Assembly: GCA_020634215.1 (NCBI GenBank)
Contig: JACKCD010000077.1
Location: 1 to 20,012 of the forward strand
Source of the DNA: Ardenticatenaceae bacterium
Lineage (GTDB): Bacteria > Chloroflexota > Anaerolineae > Promineifilales > Promineifilaceae
Direction: 5' to 3'
DNA length: 20,012 nt
The position numbers and the translations under genes are program-made. Positions within the stretch are counted from its first letter, which is position 1; every line of letters starts with the position of its first letter. The notes below the pieces were generated by a model. That model did not search any database. It was not told the DNA's origin and saw nothing but the letters and a program-made list of their open reading frames with translations. Positions 1 through 7,449 of this stretch are shown one piece after another.

Positions 1-1549
1 CGGCCATTTGCCAAATTTGGGCAAACTCATGGCCGAGGGGGTGCATGGCGACCTCGCCTCCACCCTGCCCCCTGTCACCAGCCCCGCCTGGCCCACCTTC
101 ATGACCGGCTGCAACCCCGGCAAACACGGCGTTTTTGATTTTATCCGTCCCGAAGGGGCCAACTTCACCCTGGTCAACGCCAGCCGCATCAAACAGCCCA
201 CCATCTGGCAGCGGCTGTCGGCACTCGGCTACCGCGTTGGTGTGTTGAATGTCCCCGTCACCTACCCGCCCCAACCCGTCAACGGCTTCCTCGTCAGCGG
301 CATCCTCAGCCCCAAAAACGCCACCATCAGCTACCCCGCCGACTTGATAAGCCGCTACGAAAAAGAGCTAGGGCCGTACCGCGTCGCCCCGAACGTCCAG
401 TACAAACCGGGCAACGAAGTTGAATTTATCGAAGATTTATACGGCCTGATTCGCGCCCAGGGGGATTGGGCACTGCGGTTGATGGAGGCCGAGCCCACTG
501 ACGTGCAAATGGTGCATTTCATCGCTATGGATTTGATGAACCACGCCCTGTGGCGGCTGATGGACCACGACCACCCGCGCCACGTCGCCAGCCCGTTTGA
601 ACACGCCATCCGCGACGGCTACGCTCTGGTAGATGAATATGTGGGCAAAATGATGGCAAAGCTCCCCGCCGAGGCCACCACCATCGTCATGTCCGACCAC
701 GGCTTTGGCCCGCTGCACCACATGGTCAACCTCAACATCTTCTTCATGCAAAAGGGATTGCTCAAGCTCAAGCGCAACCCGTGGACACGGCTCAAAGCGC
801 TGGCCTTTCGCTACGGCATCACCCCATCGGGGGCATACCGGCTGGCGGAACGGCTGGGGGTGCAAAACCTCGCCACGCGGATGTCCAAAAACACGCGCAA
901 CCAAATTATTGGCAAGTTTCTCAGCTTTGACAGCGTGGATTGGAGCCGGACGGTGGCCTACAGCATGGGGCATGTGGGGCAGGTTTATCTAAATCTGGTG
1001 GGGCGGGAACCGCACGGGATTGTGCCACAGGCTGACTACGAGAAGAAGCGGGCGGAGGTGGTGGCGGTGTTGCAGGCGTTGAAGGATGCAAACGGCCGTT
1101 CCCTCATCACCCAAATCATCCCCCGTGAAGCCACCTACCACGGCCCCTACACCGAAAAAGGGCCAGATTTGCACCTCGTTCTCGACGACTACAACATCAT
1201 CGCCAGCCCACTGTTTGCCATTGACGGCAAGGTGATCACCCAGCAAATACGGGGCGACTCCGGCTGCCACCGGCGCGAGGGGGTGTTTATTGCCAGCGGC
1301 CCCAACATCAAGCGCGACCTGCTGCTGCCGGAATACAACATCCTTGATCTAGCGCCCACCATCATGCACCTGCTGGGGGAAGCGGTGCCGCGCATCATGG
1401 ATGGGCGGGTGTTGCAGGAGATTTTTGTGCGGGAAACGGCCGTTCGTTACGACGAAACCAACACCGACGGCAGCCAAACCGACACCCATCTCAGCAGCGA
1501 AGAAGCCAAACAAGTCGAAGACCGTCTCCGCAGCCTCGGTTATTTATAG
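1..1549 (+). CDS. Alkaline phosphatase superfamily phosphodiesterase/nucleotide pyrophosphatase-like protein, 5'-truncated
   Basis: The frame is open from the window edge. The first usable start, a TTG at 8, gives 513 residues, but the family's N-terminal metal-binding Asp-Gly segment is missing, so the true start lies upstream. Residues below count from that TTG. The segment PPVTSPAWPTFMTG (21-34) aligns with the NPP nucleophile loop and makes Thr24 the probable nucleophile. D175 and H179 (MDLMNH), D230-H231 (SDHGFG) and H421 (GCHRREG) fit the two-metal site of the PF01663 family. The C-terminus LDLAPTIMHLLG is typical of these enzymes. The family cleaves phosphodiester or pyrophosphate bonds; the substrate cannot be told from sequence. 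No signal peptide can be judged because the N-terminus is absent. The gene converges on the DUF4143 gene, and its TAG stop lies inside a perfect palindrome. Confidence 0.85.
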   Translation, partial: GHLPNLGKLMAEGVHGDLASTLPPVTSPAWPTFMTGCNPGKHGVFDFIRPEGANFTLVNASRIKQPTIWQRLSALGYRVGVLNVPVTYPPQPVNGFLVSGILSPKNATISYPADLISRYEKELGPYRVAPNVQYKPGNEVEFIEDLYGLIRAQGDWALRLMEAEPTDVQMVHFIAMDLMNHALWRLMDHDHPRHVASPFEHAIRDGYALVDEYVGKMMAKLPAEATTIVMSDHGFGPLHHMVNLNIFFMQKGLLKLKRNPWTRLKALAFRYGITPSGAYRLAERLGVQNLATRMSKNTRNQIIGKFLSFDSVDWSRTVAYSMGHVGQVYLNLVGREPHGIVPQADYEKKRAEVVAVLQALKDANGRSLITQIIPREATYHGPYTEKGPDLHLVLDDYNIIASPLFAIDGKVITQQIRGDSGCHRREGVFIASGPNIKRDLLLPEYNILDLAPTIMHLLGEAVPRIMDGRVLQEIFVRETAVRYDETNTDGSQTDTHLSSEEAKQVEDRLRSLGYL

Positions 1550-1572
1550 AGACGCAAAATTTTGCGTCTCTA
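1547..1572. terminator. Perfect 26-bp palindrome spanning two convergent stop codons; REP-like repeat and probable bidirectional terminator
   Basis: The half-site TAGAGACGCAAAA is followed directly by its exact reverse complement. The first three bases are the TAG stop of the plus-strand hydrolase. The last three are the TAG stop, read on the minus strand, of the DUF4143 gene. The A/T-rich centre and convergent setting suit a bidirectional terminator. A diverged copy at 2767-2794 shows that the sequence belongs to a dispersed repeat family. Confidence 0.7.
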
Positions 1573-2715
1573 CGGTACATGGCTGGTCAAAACGGCCGTT
1601 AATGGCTGCACCATCACCCTCTCCCCCAATGGGTAGGCTTGGTTGCCAGGGTACACAACCGTGAGCCGGTCGAGTTCCAGCGTCTCCAGCGTGATTTGCA
1701 TAGATTTTGTCAAACGTGGAGCATCTACTCGCTTGATTTCGTAGCCGGAAAAACGGCCGTTTTTCCACAGCACCAAATCTAACTCCGCGCCACCGTGGGT
1801 TGCCCAAAAATACGCCTCATCAGGGTTAGCCCAGCGGATAATCTCTTCCACCACATACCCCTCCCACGATGCCCCCAACCTCGGATGAGTTAGCAAATCC
1901 CGTTCGTCGCGGATACCCAGCAGGTAATGGAGCAAGCCACTATCCCGGAAATAAATTTTAGGTGACTTCACCTGCCGCTTTTTCAGGTTTGCGTGCCACG
2001 GCTGTAGCTGGCGCACCATAAAAACCTGCTCCAACAAATCAAGATAGCGACGTACCGACGAACCACTAATTCCCAGCGAACGCGCCAGCTCCGCTGCATT
2101 GAGAACCTGCCCATGATAATGAGCCAGCATTGTCCAAAAACGCAGCAGCAGCGGAGCCGGTGTGCCAATCCCCATTTGGGGCAAATCACGCTCCAGCAGC
2201 GTTTGCACAAAATTTTTGCGCCAGGCCACGCTGTCTGCCTCGGTACTTGCCAGATAAGACAGAGGAAACCCGCCGCGTCGCCAATGGCTTGCCTGATTCT
2301 CCGAACCAACTTCCGCCAAATCAAACCCCATGAGCGTGATGATTTCAATGCGCCCGGCCAGCGATTCAGCCGATTGCCGCAGCAATTCGGGAGACGCGCT
2401 GCCAAGCACCAGAAAGGTAGCAGGCAAGGGCATTCGATCCACCAGAACGCGCAGGATAGGGAACAGATCGGGGCGGCGCTGCACTTCGTCAATCACCACC
2501 AACCCCCGCAAATCGCGCAAAGCCGTCATGGGCTGTTCCAGGCGAGCCAGACTAATGGGGTCTTCAAGGTCAAAATAGTTGATGGAATCTGGGGCAACAA
2601 ATTGCCGTGCTAAAGTTGTTTTGCCGCTTTGGCGCGGCCCAACAAGGGTGACAACACGGCTGCGAGAAACGGCCGTTTGCATTTGAGCCAATATTTGTGG
2701 GCGATCAATTAACAT
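1570..2715 (-). CDS. AAA-family ATPase with DUF4143 C-terminal domain
   Basis: The 381-residue protein is full length for the family. The N-terminal AAA_14 domain carries a Walker A GPRQSGKTT (26-34) and a Walker B LVVIDE (72-77). The DUF4143 half ends in a PD-(D/E)XK-like signature: a Glu-rich helix (WEGYVVEEI), then ELDLVL, then YEIKR. These predicted ATPases are widespread in variable genome regions. Their cellular role is poorly defined, and a nuclease activity is only inferred from the fold. The ATG at 2715 is preceded by a weak GGGTGG-like stretch. The gene is bounded on both sides by copies of the same palindromic repeat (1547-1572 and 2767-2794) and lies next to a toxin-antitoxin pair, which suggests an accessory cassette. 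It contains three AACGGCCGTT palindromes, like the resident genes, so any acquisition is probably not recent. Confidence 0.9.
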   Translation of the reverse strand: MLIDRPQILAQMQTAVSRSRVVTLVGPRQSGKTTLARQFVAPDSINYFDLEDPISLARLEQPMTALRDLRGLVVIDEVQRRPDLFPILRVLVDRMPLPATFLVLGSASPELLRQSAESLAGRIEIITLMGFDLAEVGSENQASHWRRGGFPLSYLASTEADSVAWRKNFVQTLLERDLPQMGIGTPAPLLLRFWTMLAHYHGQVLNAAELARSLGISGSSVRRYLDLLEQVFMVRQLQPWHANLKKRQVKSPKIYFRDSGLLHYLLGIRDERDLLTHPRLGASWEGYVVEEIIRWANPDEAYFWATHGGAELDLVLWKNGRFSGYEIKRVDAPRLTKSMQITLETLELDRLTVVYPGNQAYPLGERVMVQPLTAVLTSHVP

Positions 2716-2766
2716 CCACCCATTTTACCATGAAATTCTCGCATCAGGTAATAGATTTTCATGGAA

Positions 2767-2794
2767 GTAGAGGCACAAGATTTTGCGTCTCTAC
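2767..2794. repeat. Degenerate copy of the GAGACGCAAAA palindromic repeat
   Basis: The right half, ATTTTGCGTCTCTAC, matches the right half of the palindrome at 1547-1572. The left half carries about three substitutions, so the stem is imperfect. It sits in the gap between the yoeB stop and the DUF4143 start, both read on the minus strand. It could attenuate read-through from the toxin gene into the ATPase gene. Confidence 0.65.
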
Positions 2795-2806
2795 AGGCCA
2801 GGCCGA

Positions 2807-3073
2807 TCATTCATAATGCGTCCACATGCGAATCACCTTCACCACACGTTCTTCTTCAAGAACCTGATACACAAGACGATGCTGAATATTAATCCGCCGA
2901 GAATAGGCACCGCCTAAATCCCCTACTAACTTTTCATAAGGCGGTGGCGTTTGAAACGGATCATCACGCAAAACGGCTAACAAGGCTTCGGCTTTGGGAC
3001 GCAGTTGTGAAGCGGACAGCTTCTTAGCATCTTTTTGCGCCTGTTTGGTAAAGACAAGCCGCCACGTCACCAC
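2807..3073 (-). CDS. yoeB: YoeB/Txe-family mRNA interferase toxin
   Basis: The 88-residue protein has the RelE/ParE-fold layout and closely fits YoeB: VTWRLVFTKQAQKDAKKL at the start and a terminal IRMWTHYE. Residues E47, R60, R66, H86 and Y87 line up with the catalytic Glu46, Arg59, Arg65, His83 and Tyr84 of Escherichia coli YoeB, so the toxin is predicted to be active. YoeB toxins bind ribosomes and cleave mRNA in the A site during stress. The start overlaps the 3' end of the upstream antitoxin gene by 7 bp (3067-3073), so the pair is translationally coupled and shares one promoter. No AACGGCCGTT palindrome is present in either gene of the pair, although they are short. Confidence 0.92.
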   Translation of the reverse strand: MVTWRLVFTKQAQKDAKKLSASQLRPKAEALLAVLRDDPFQTPPPYEKLVGDLGGAYSRRINIQHRLVYQVLEEERVVKVIRMWTHYE

Positions 3074-3309
3074 TCAACCTCATCCAAACAGTCGTCAAGT
3101 GGCGTATGTAAACCCACCAGAATGGATTCCCGCATACCGGGTACAGAGAGCAAATACATGGTTTCTTCAATCGCCCGCCAATCTGCCTCCGAAAGCAAAA
3201 TGGCGTTAGATCGTTTGCCAGTAATTAAAATCGGCTCATGCGTCATGGCAACTTCGTCGAGCAAGCTGTACAGTTTAGCGCGTGCTTCTGTCGCTGTTAT
3301 TGTGGACAT
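3067..3309 (-). CDS. yefM: YefM/Phd-family antitoxin
   Basis: The 80-residue protein opens with MSTITATEARAKLYSLLDEV, the Phd/YefM DNA-binding fold, followed by PILITGKRSNAILLSEADWRAIEETMYLL, which is diagnostic of YefM. The acidic C-terminus (DDCLDEVEW) would wrap and neutralise YoeB. The ATG at 3309 has an upstream GAGGTG ribosome-binding site (minus strand, 3316-3321). In known systems YefM represses its own operon and YoeB acts as co-repressor. The promoter region here holds a matching operator-like sequence (3340-3368). The system is complete: promoter, antitoxin, then overlapping toxin. Confidence 0.93.
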   Translation of the reverse strand: MSTITATEARAKLYSLLDEVAMTHEPILITGKRSNAILLSEADWRAIEETMYLLSVPGMRESILVGLHTPLDDCLDEVEW

Positions 3310-3339
3310 ACCACACCTCGTCTGCTTAATTTAACCAAA

Positions 3340-3368
3340 ATGGTACGGCATTGCGTACGCATTGTCAA
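3340..3368 (-). promoter_or_regulatory. yefM-yoeB promoter with embedded GTAC operator pair
   Basis: On the minus strand a perfect -35 TTGACA (3363-3368) is separated by exactly 17 bp from a -10 TACCAT (3340-3345). Two GTAC cores lie at 3355-3358, within the 10-bp palindrome TGCGTACGCA, and at 3343-3346. Their centres are 12 bp apart. The YefM-YoeB operator of E. coli, as I recall it, has TGTACA cores with the same spacing. The sites overlap the spacer and -10, so binding there would block RNA polymerase. Confidence 0.75.
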
Positions 3369-3438
3369 GATAGCTTGTTGTGGTTATAGTCAGCCCCGTC
3401 CAAATACTTTCTGGGTAACAGATGATGAGGATTAGGAT

Positions 3439-6400
3439 TTGCGCCGTTTGCTAACACGTCTTCGACATTTAATCTTGCTCACCCTGTTGGGTTTGCCACT
3501 CACCACGCCGCTGTGGCGCTTAACGGCCGTTCCCTGCACCCACGACGGCCACCTCCACTACCACCGCATCGCCGCCATGCGCTACGCCTGGGAAAACGGC
3601 CTCTACTTCACCCGTTGGCTCCCCGACCTCGCCTTTGGCTACGGCTATCCCTTTTTTGTCTACCGCGAACCCGCCCCGCTCTACGCCGGGCTATTCCCCC
3701 ACTTACTCGGCCTCCCACTTCCCGCCGCCTCCAACCTGTTTTATGCCCTCTGCATCCTCGCCTGCGGCTGGTTTATGTTCCTTTGGGTGCGCGATGTGCT
3801 GGGGCAACCCGCCGCCTATGTCGCCGCCTTCGCCTACATGAGTGCCCCTTATGTTTTGGTAGACAGCCTCATTCGCGGCAACGCCCCCGAAACGCTGGCC
3901 TTGCCGCTGTTCCCGCTGCTGCTGTGGGCCGGCCGTCGCTGGCTGTTGGGGGGAAATAAACGGCCGTTTCTCATCGCCACCTTCAGCCTCGCCCTCCTCT
4001 CCCTCAGCCACAACATCTCGCTGCTCATCTTCACCCCCACGCTGCTGGTCTATCTGCTCGCCATCGGCAAAATTTACCACCTCAAATGGCAACCCCTACT
4101 ACCACGCCTCGTGTTACTATTTGGCCTCGGCCTCGGCATGACCATTTTTTACAGCGGCGGGGCGCTGCTGGAACTCAACGCCGTCACCCTGGAACAATCC
4201 ACCACCACCCGCAACAACGATTTTCGCTTCAATTTTGCCAGTTGGGGCGAAATTCTGGCTCCCGTCACCCCCGAAGACCCCACCCTCGTCAACCCGCCGC
4301 TGCCATTTCGCCTGGGCTGGGTGCCGCTGGGGTTGGCGGTGGTGGGAGTAGTGCTGTTCGTATGGGGAGGCAGGGGGGCAGAGGAGCAGGGGAGCAGGGG
4401 AGAAACACGCTCTCCCCTGCTCCCCTGCTCCCCCGCTCCCCCGCTCTCCCAAGAACAAACCGCCCACATCTGGCTGATGCTGGCAGCAACGGCCGTTTAC
4501 CTCCTCATGGCCCTCCCCCTTTCCCAGCCCCTTTGGGAAAGCCTACCGCTTATTGATTTTGTCCAATTCCCCTGGCGCTTCATTGGTCGCGCCGCCCTGC
4601 CCGTGGCCTTCCTTGCCGGACTGCCGTTCAGTAATCAGTTATCAGCTATCAGTTATCAGTTATCAGTTAGCCCCACACCCCACACCCCACACCCCACACC
4701 CCACGCCCTACGCTACCTCCTCCCCCTCGCCCTCCTCCTCCTCTTCCTCGAAGCCGTCCCCAACCTCTACCCTCGCATCTGTCCCGAAGCCAGCTTCCCC
4801 ACCATCAACGATGTCCACGCCTATGAACGGGAAACGGGGCTGGTGGGGGTTGACCCAGAGGGAAGTTATTTTCCGCGCACGGTGCAAAAACGGCCGTTAT
4901 CCTCCCCCCTTGAAGCCAACTACCAGGCCGAGCAGCCGCCGCAGCGGTTTGACCTGCCTGCCAGCGTCACCATCCACAGCCAAAGCAACCAGCCCCGCAG
5001 CGGCCAAACCAGCCTCAGCAGCCCCGAACCGTTCACCGCCCGCTTCCTCAGCTTCGCCTTCCCCGGCTGGGTCGCCACCGTAGACGGCCAGCCCGTCCCC
5101 ATCACCCCCAACAACCCCGAAGGTCTCATCACCTTCCCCGTCCCCGCTGGCAACCATGACATTGCCATTCGTTGGGGTTCAACCCCCATCCGCTCGGCTT
5201 TAGTGGCGTTAAGCCTATTGGCGTTAGCGGCCACAACTGCTCTTGGTTATTGGTTAAGTCATTTCACGACCGCTTCGCGTACAGTTATCAGTTATCAGTC
5301 CGCTGGTTCTCCTAGGCGACATGAACGCCATGCCCCCCCACTGATTACCGATTACCGATTACTGATTACTGCTTTCACGCTGCTTTTGTTAAAAACGGCC
5401 GTTTTCGACCACCTCCCCACCGCCCTCAACCAACCCGGCCAGCCCAACATCACCCACCCAGCCAGCCTACAGGCCGCCGAACTGCGGCTCGATGGCTACA
5501 ACCTCAGCCAAAGCAGCGTTGCCAGCGGCAGCACCTTTGACATTGATTTGGCGTGGACGGCCGTTTCTGCCCCCACCACCCAATACCAATCCAACGTCTG
5601 GCTGGCCGATGCCAACGGCCTTTTGTGGAGCGACAAAGAAACCCATCGCCCCCGCCTCTATGAAGACCTGCCCCCCACCGTCCAGTGGCAGCCCGGCGAA
5701 TGGGGCTGGGACAGCCGCGAAGTGGCGGTGCTGCCCGGCACGCCCCCCGGTGTCTACAACATCGTCGTCACTCAGTTTGACCGCAGCACCCTGCAACCGC
5801 TAACGCTGACCGACAGCCAAACAGGGGCGGTAATGGGACCAACGGCCGTTCTCGGCCAAATCACCGTCACCCTCCCCAACCGCCCCACACCCCTCACCCC
5901 ACAAGTTGCCCAATCTGGCGACTTGGCCGAATTTGGCCTTATACTTCATGGCTACAGCCAGGATCGTGAGCAAGCGGCTCCCGGCGACCCGCTGCTACTG
6001 ACGCTGTTTTGGGAACGCACGGGCGACCTTCGCGCCACCTTCCCACTAGAGTTGCGTGATGCGGCGGGAAACGCAGTCACCGATTGGCCGCTTTCCCCAC
6101 CAGCCAGCGATGACCTTTGGCCGCGTGGCTATTTCCTCCGCGCCCAGCAAAGCCTGCGTCTGCCCGCCAGCCTCGGCAGCGGCTCTTATCAATTTTTTGT
6201 CGCCGACATACCCCTAGGTGGGTTAGCCATCGAAGCACCGGAACGGGTTTTTGTGCAGCCAACAGTGGAAACAGCTCTTAACACCCCCTTCCTTGACCCC
6301 GGCACCAATCAACCCCTCACCACCCTCATCGGCCTCACAATCTCCAATCTCCAATCCCCAATCTCCCTCCTCTGGCAAGCCAACGCCGAAACCCCCACCA

Positions 6401-6654
6401 GCTACCGCGTCTTTATCCATTTAGTAGATCAAGACGGCCAAATCGTCGCCCAAGCCGACGGAGAACCCGCCAACTGGAGCCGCCCCACCAGCGGTTGGGC
6501 ACCCGGTGAATACATCAGCGACAGCCACACCCTGTCCCTCCCCACCGACCTTGCCCCCAACCTCACCCTCCGCATCGGCCTCTACAACCCCGCCACCGGC
6601 CAACGCCTCGTTACGCCGAGCGGCGGAGATTTTGTAGTCGTTCCGCTCCCTTAA
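3439..6654 (+). CDS. Large PTPS-related multi-pass membrane protein with beta-sandwich ectodomains
   Basis: The 1071-residue protein starts at TTG 3439, because TAG lies in frame just upstream and GAGG (3427-3430) is 8 nt away. The N-terminal part has many hydrophobic helices and the conserved block THDGHLHYHRIAAMRYAWENGL, followed by FGYGYPFFVYREPAPLY. This is typical of the 6-pyruvoyl-tetrahydropterin-synthase-related membrane family (PF10131), which resembles GT-C glycosyltransferases. Despite the name, no pterin chemistry is implied. Further TM segments lie near residues 425-445, 585-605 and 645. The remainder, to 1071, is exported-looking and made of repeated beta-sandwich units, ending in a VFIHLVDQDGQIVAQADGEP block common beside glycosyltransferases. 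A role in envelope glycan or glycolipid assembly is an inference. Low-complexity stretches around residues 312-338, 398-425, 615-645 and 967-977 are encoded by tandem-repeat DNA. Confidence 0.8.
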   Translation: MRRLLTRLRHLILLTLLGLPLTTPLWRLTAVPCTHDGHLHYHRIAAMRYAWENGLYFTRWLPDLAFGYGYPFFVYREPAPLYAGLFPHLLGLPLPAASNLFYALCILACGWFMFLWVRDVLGQPAAYVAAFAYMSAPYVLVDSLIRGNAPETLALPLFPLLLWAGRRWLLGGNKRPFLIATFSLALLSLSHNISLLIFTPTLLVYLLAIGKIYHLKWQPLLPRLVLLFGLGLGMTIFYSGGALLELNAVTLEQSTTTRNNDFRFNFASWGEILAPVTPEDPTLVNPPLPFRLGWVPLGLAVVGVVLFVWGGRGAEEQGSRGETRSPLLPCSPAPPLSQEQTAHIWLMLAATAVYLLMALPLSQPLWESLPLIDFVQFPWRFIGRAALPVAFLAGLPFSNQLSAISYQLSVSPTPHTPHPTPHALRYLLPLALLLLFLEAVPNLYPRICPEASFPTINDVHAYERETGLVGVDPEGSYFPRTVQKRPLSSPLEANYQAEQPPQRFDLPASVTIHSQSNQPRSGQTSLSSPEPFTARFLSFAFPGWVATVDGQPVPITPNNPEGLITFPVPAGNHDIAIRWGSTPIRSALVALSLLALAATTALGYWLSHFTTASRTVISYQSAGSPRRHERHAPPLITDYRLLITAFTLLLLKTAVFDHLPTALNQPGQPNITHPASLQAAELRLDGYNLSQSSVASGSTFDIDLAWTAVSAPTTQYQSNVWLADANGLLWSDKETHRPRLYEDLPPTVQWQPGEWGWDSREVAVLPGTPPGVYNIVVTQFDRSTLQPLTLTDSQTGAVMGPTAVLGQITVTLPNRPTPLTPQVAQSGDLAEFGLILHGYSQDREQAAPGDPLLLTLFWERTGDLRATFPLELRDAAGNAVTDWPLSPPASDDLWPRGYFLRAQQSLRLPASLGSGSYQFFVADIPLGGLAIEAPERVFVQPTVETALNTPFLDPGTNQPLTTLIGLTISNLQSPISLLWQANAETPTSYRVFIHLVDQDGQIVAQADGEPANWSRPTSGWAPGEYISDSHTLSLPTDLAPNLTLRIGLYNPATGQRLVTPSGGDFVVVPLP
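4370..4450. repeat. Octamer tandem-repeat hairpin inside the 1071-residue protein gene
   Basis: Units of AGCAGGGG on the left are answered by CTCCCCTG and CTCCCCCG units on the right. Positions 4384-4403 pair perfectly with 4411-4430 (20-bp stem, 7-nt loop). Related elements occur at 6658-6713 and 12013-12092 outside genes. Here the frame stays open and encodes a Gly/Glu/Arg-rich then Pro/Ser-rich segment. Confidence 0.8.
4629..4712 (+). repeat. Two heptamer tandem arrays, CAGTTAT-type then CCCCACA-type, inside a CDS
   Basis: Six consecutive 7-bp units (CAGTAAT, CAGTTAT, CAGCTAT, CAGTTAT, CAGTTAT, CAGTTAG) run from 4629 to 4670. Six more (four CCCCACA, then CCCCACG and CCCTACG) run from 4671 to 4712. 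The total is 84 bp, or 28 codons, so the reading frame is kept. Confidence 0.85.
5281..5371 (+). repeat. Heptamer repeats (CAGTTAT and CTGATTA/CCGATTA) inside a CDS
   Basis: CAGTTAT units begin at 5282. After about 45 bp of non-repetitive sequence, four heptamers follow at 5341-5368 (CTGATTA, CCGATTA, CCGATTA, CTGATTA). The segment just upstream (5262-5284) is nearly identical to an intergenic stretch at 13149-13171, which supports an inserted dispersed element. Confidence 0.7.
6339..6366 (+). repeat. AATCTCC heptamer array inside a CDS
   Basis: Four head-to-tail 7-bp units (AATCTCC, AATCTCC, AATCCCC, AATCTCC) encode ISNLQSPISL in the C-terminal ectodomain of the large membrane protein. Confidence 0.75.
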
Positions 6655-6657
6655 GAT

Positions 6658-6713
6658 GCAGGGGAGCACAGGAGCAGAGGGGATTTCTCCCCTGCACCCC
6701 TGGCTCCCCCGCC
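6658..6713. repeat. GGGGAGCA/CTCCCCTG hairpin-type repeat downstream of the large membrane protein gene
   Basis: G-rich units on the left (GGGGAGCA, AGCAGAGGGG) face C-rich units on the right (CTCCCCTGC, CCCCTGGCTCCCCC), giving an imperfect stem directly after the stop at 6654. It is the same family as 4370-4450 and 12013-12092. No T-run follows, so intrinsic termination is uncertain. The rest of the 6655-6870 gap is A/T-rich leader for hsp20. Confidence 0.65.
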
Positions 6714-6870
6714 TTCCGCTAACATGCCTCTTACACGCCTCCAACACATCGCTAACATTCATCATATTTTTTTCTAACATTACCCCGCCATAATACCAAC
6801 CATAACGATAACACATCGCTTAACCAACATAATCAATTAAACAGACAGGAGACAACCTGGAGGTATAAAA

Positions 6871-7299
6871 ATGACAAACTTAGTACGCTTTAACACCATG
6901 AATCTTTTCGATGAAGTTGACCGCATGTTTAACCGTTCCTTCCCTATGGCTCGCTTTGAGACCCCTACTACATTTGGTCTCGCCTTAGACGTGGCCGAAA
7001 ATGAAGCTATCTATACTGTGAAGGCTTCAGTTCCCGGCATCAATCCCGATGATGTGGAAATTACGCTCGAAGACAACGTGTTGACCATCAAAGGGGAAAT
7101 GAAAAGTGAAGAGGTGCAGGAAGGTGAAAAATACCATGTCCGCGAACGCCGCACCGGCAGCTTCAGCCGCAGCATCCGCTTCCCAGTAGCTGTCAATGCC
7201 GAGGCCGTGGTTGCTAACTATGAAAATGGTGTGTTGACCCTGAATGTCCCCAAGGCTGAGGAAGTTAAGCCCAAGCGGATTACCATTAACGCGAACTAA
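6871..7299 (+). CDS. hsp20: Hsp20 family small heat shock protein
   Basis: The 142-residue protein is normal for the family. An N-terminal arm (MNLFDEVDRMFNRSF) precedes the alpha-crystallin domain (about 38-130), with VPGINPDDVEITLEDNVLTIKGE, YHVRERRTGSFSRSIRFP and the signature GVLTLNVPK. An I-x-I motif (ITI) near the C-terminus is the usual oligomer-locking element. Such proteins form cytoplasmic oligomers that hold unfolding proteins for ATP-dependent chaperones. GGAGG (6859-6863) is correctly placed before the ATG. The gene is monocistronic, closed by a strong terminator at 7323-7353. Its base composition is less GC-rich than the neighbours and it lacks the AACGGCCGTT palindrome. No CIRCE element (the HrcA operator) is visible upstream. 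Confidence 0.95.
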   Translation: MTNLVRFNTMNLFDEVDRMFNRSFPMARFETPTTFGLALDVAENEAIYTVKASVPGINPDDVEITLEDNVLTIKGEMKSEEVQEGEKYHVRERRTGSFSRSIRFPVAVNAEAVVANYENGVLTLNVPKAEEVKPKRITINAN

Positions 7300-7322
7300 C
7301 TGCAGTACACTACTGTTTACTA

Positions 7323-7353
7323 AAAAAGGCCGAGCAAATTGCTCGGCCTTTTT
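7323..7353 (+). terminator. Rho-independent terminator of hsp20
   Basis: AAAAAGGCCGAGCAA at 7323-7337 is followed after one base by its exact complement ending in TTTTT (7349-7353). The GC-rich stem plus T-run is a textbook intrinsic terminator. The flanking A-run means it could also work in reverse. Confidence 0.95.
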
Positions 7354-7449
7354 GTTTTGGGGTGAATGCGTGCTATTTGGATAAAGTGAAGTAACATCCT
7401 TTTGTGAGTCATTGAATCGGCATATTGGTCATCATGAGGAACAGAACTT

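Noticed and set aside
437..973. Minus-strand open frame of 178 codons opposite the phosphodiesterase gene
   Set aside because: It is wholly inside a conserved gene on the other strand, its composition is that of antisense codons, and it shows no family resemblance.
4629..4712. CRISPR array
   Set aside because: The units are contiguous 7-bp repeats with no spacers, no cas genes are nearby, and the block is inside an open reading frame.
6655..6870. CIRCE or ROSE-type heat-shock control element before hsp20
   Set aside because: I looked for TTAGCACTC-N9-GAGTGCTAA and for an obvious stem covering the GGAGG ribosome-binding site, and saw neither.
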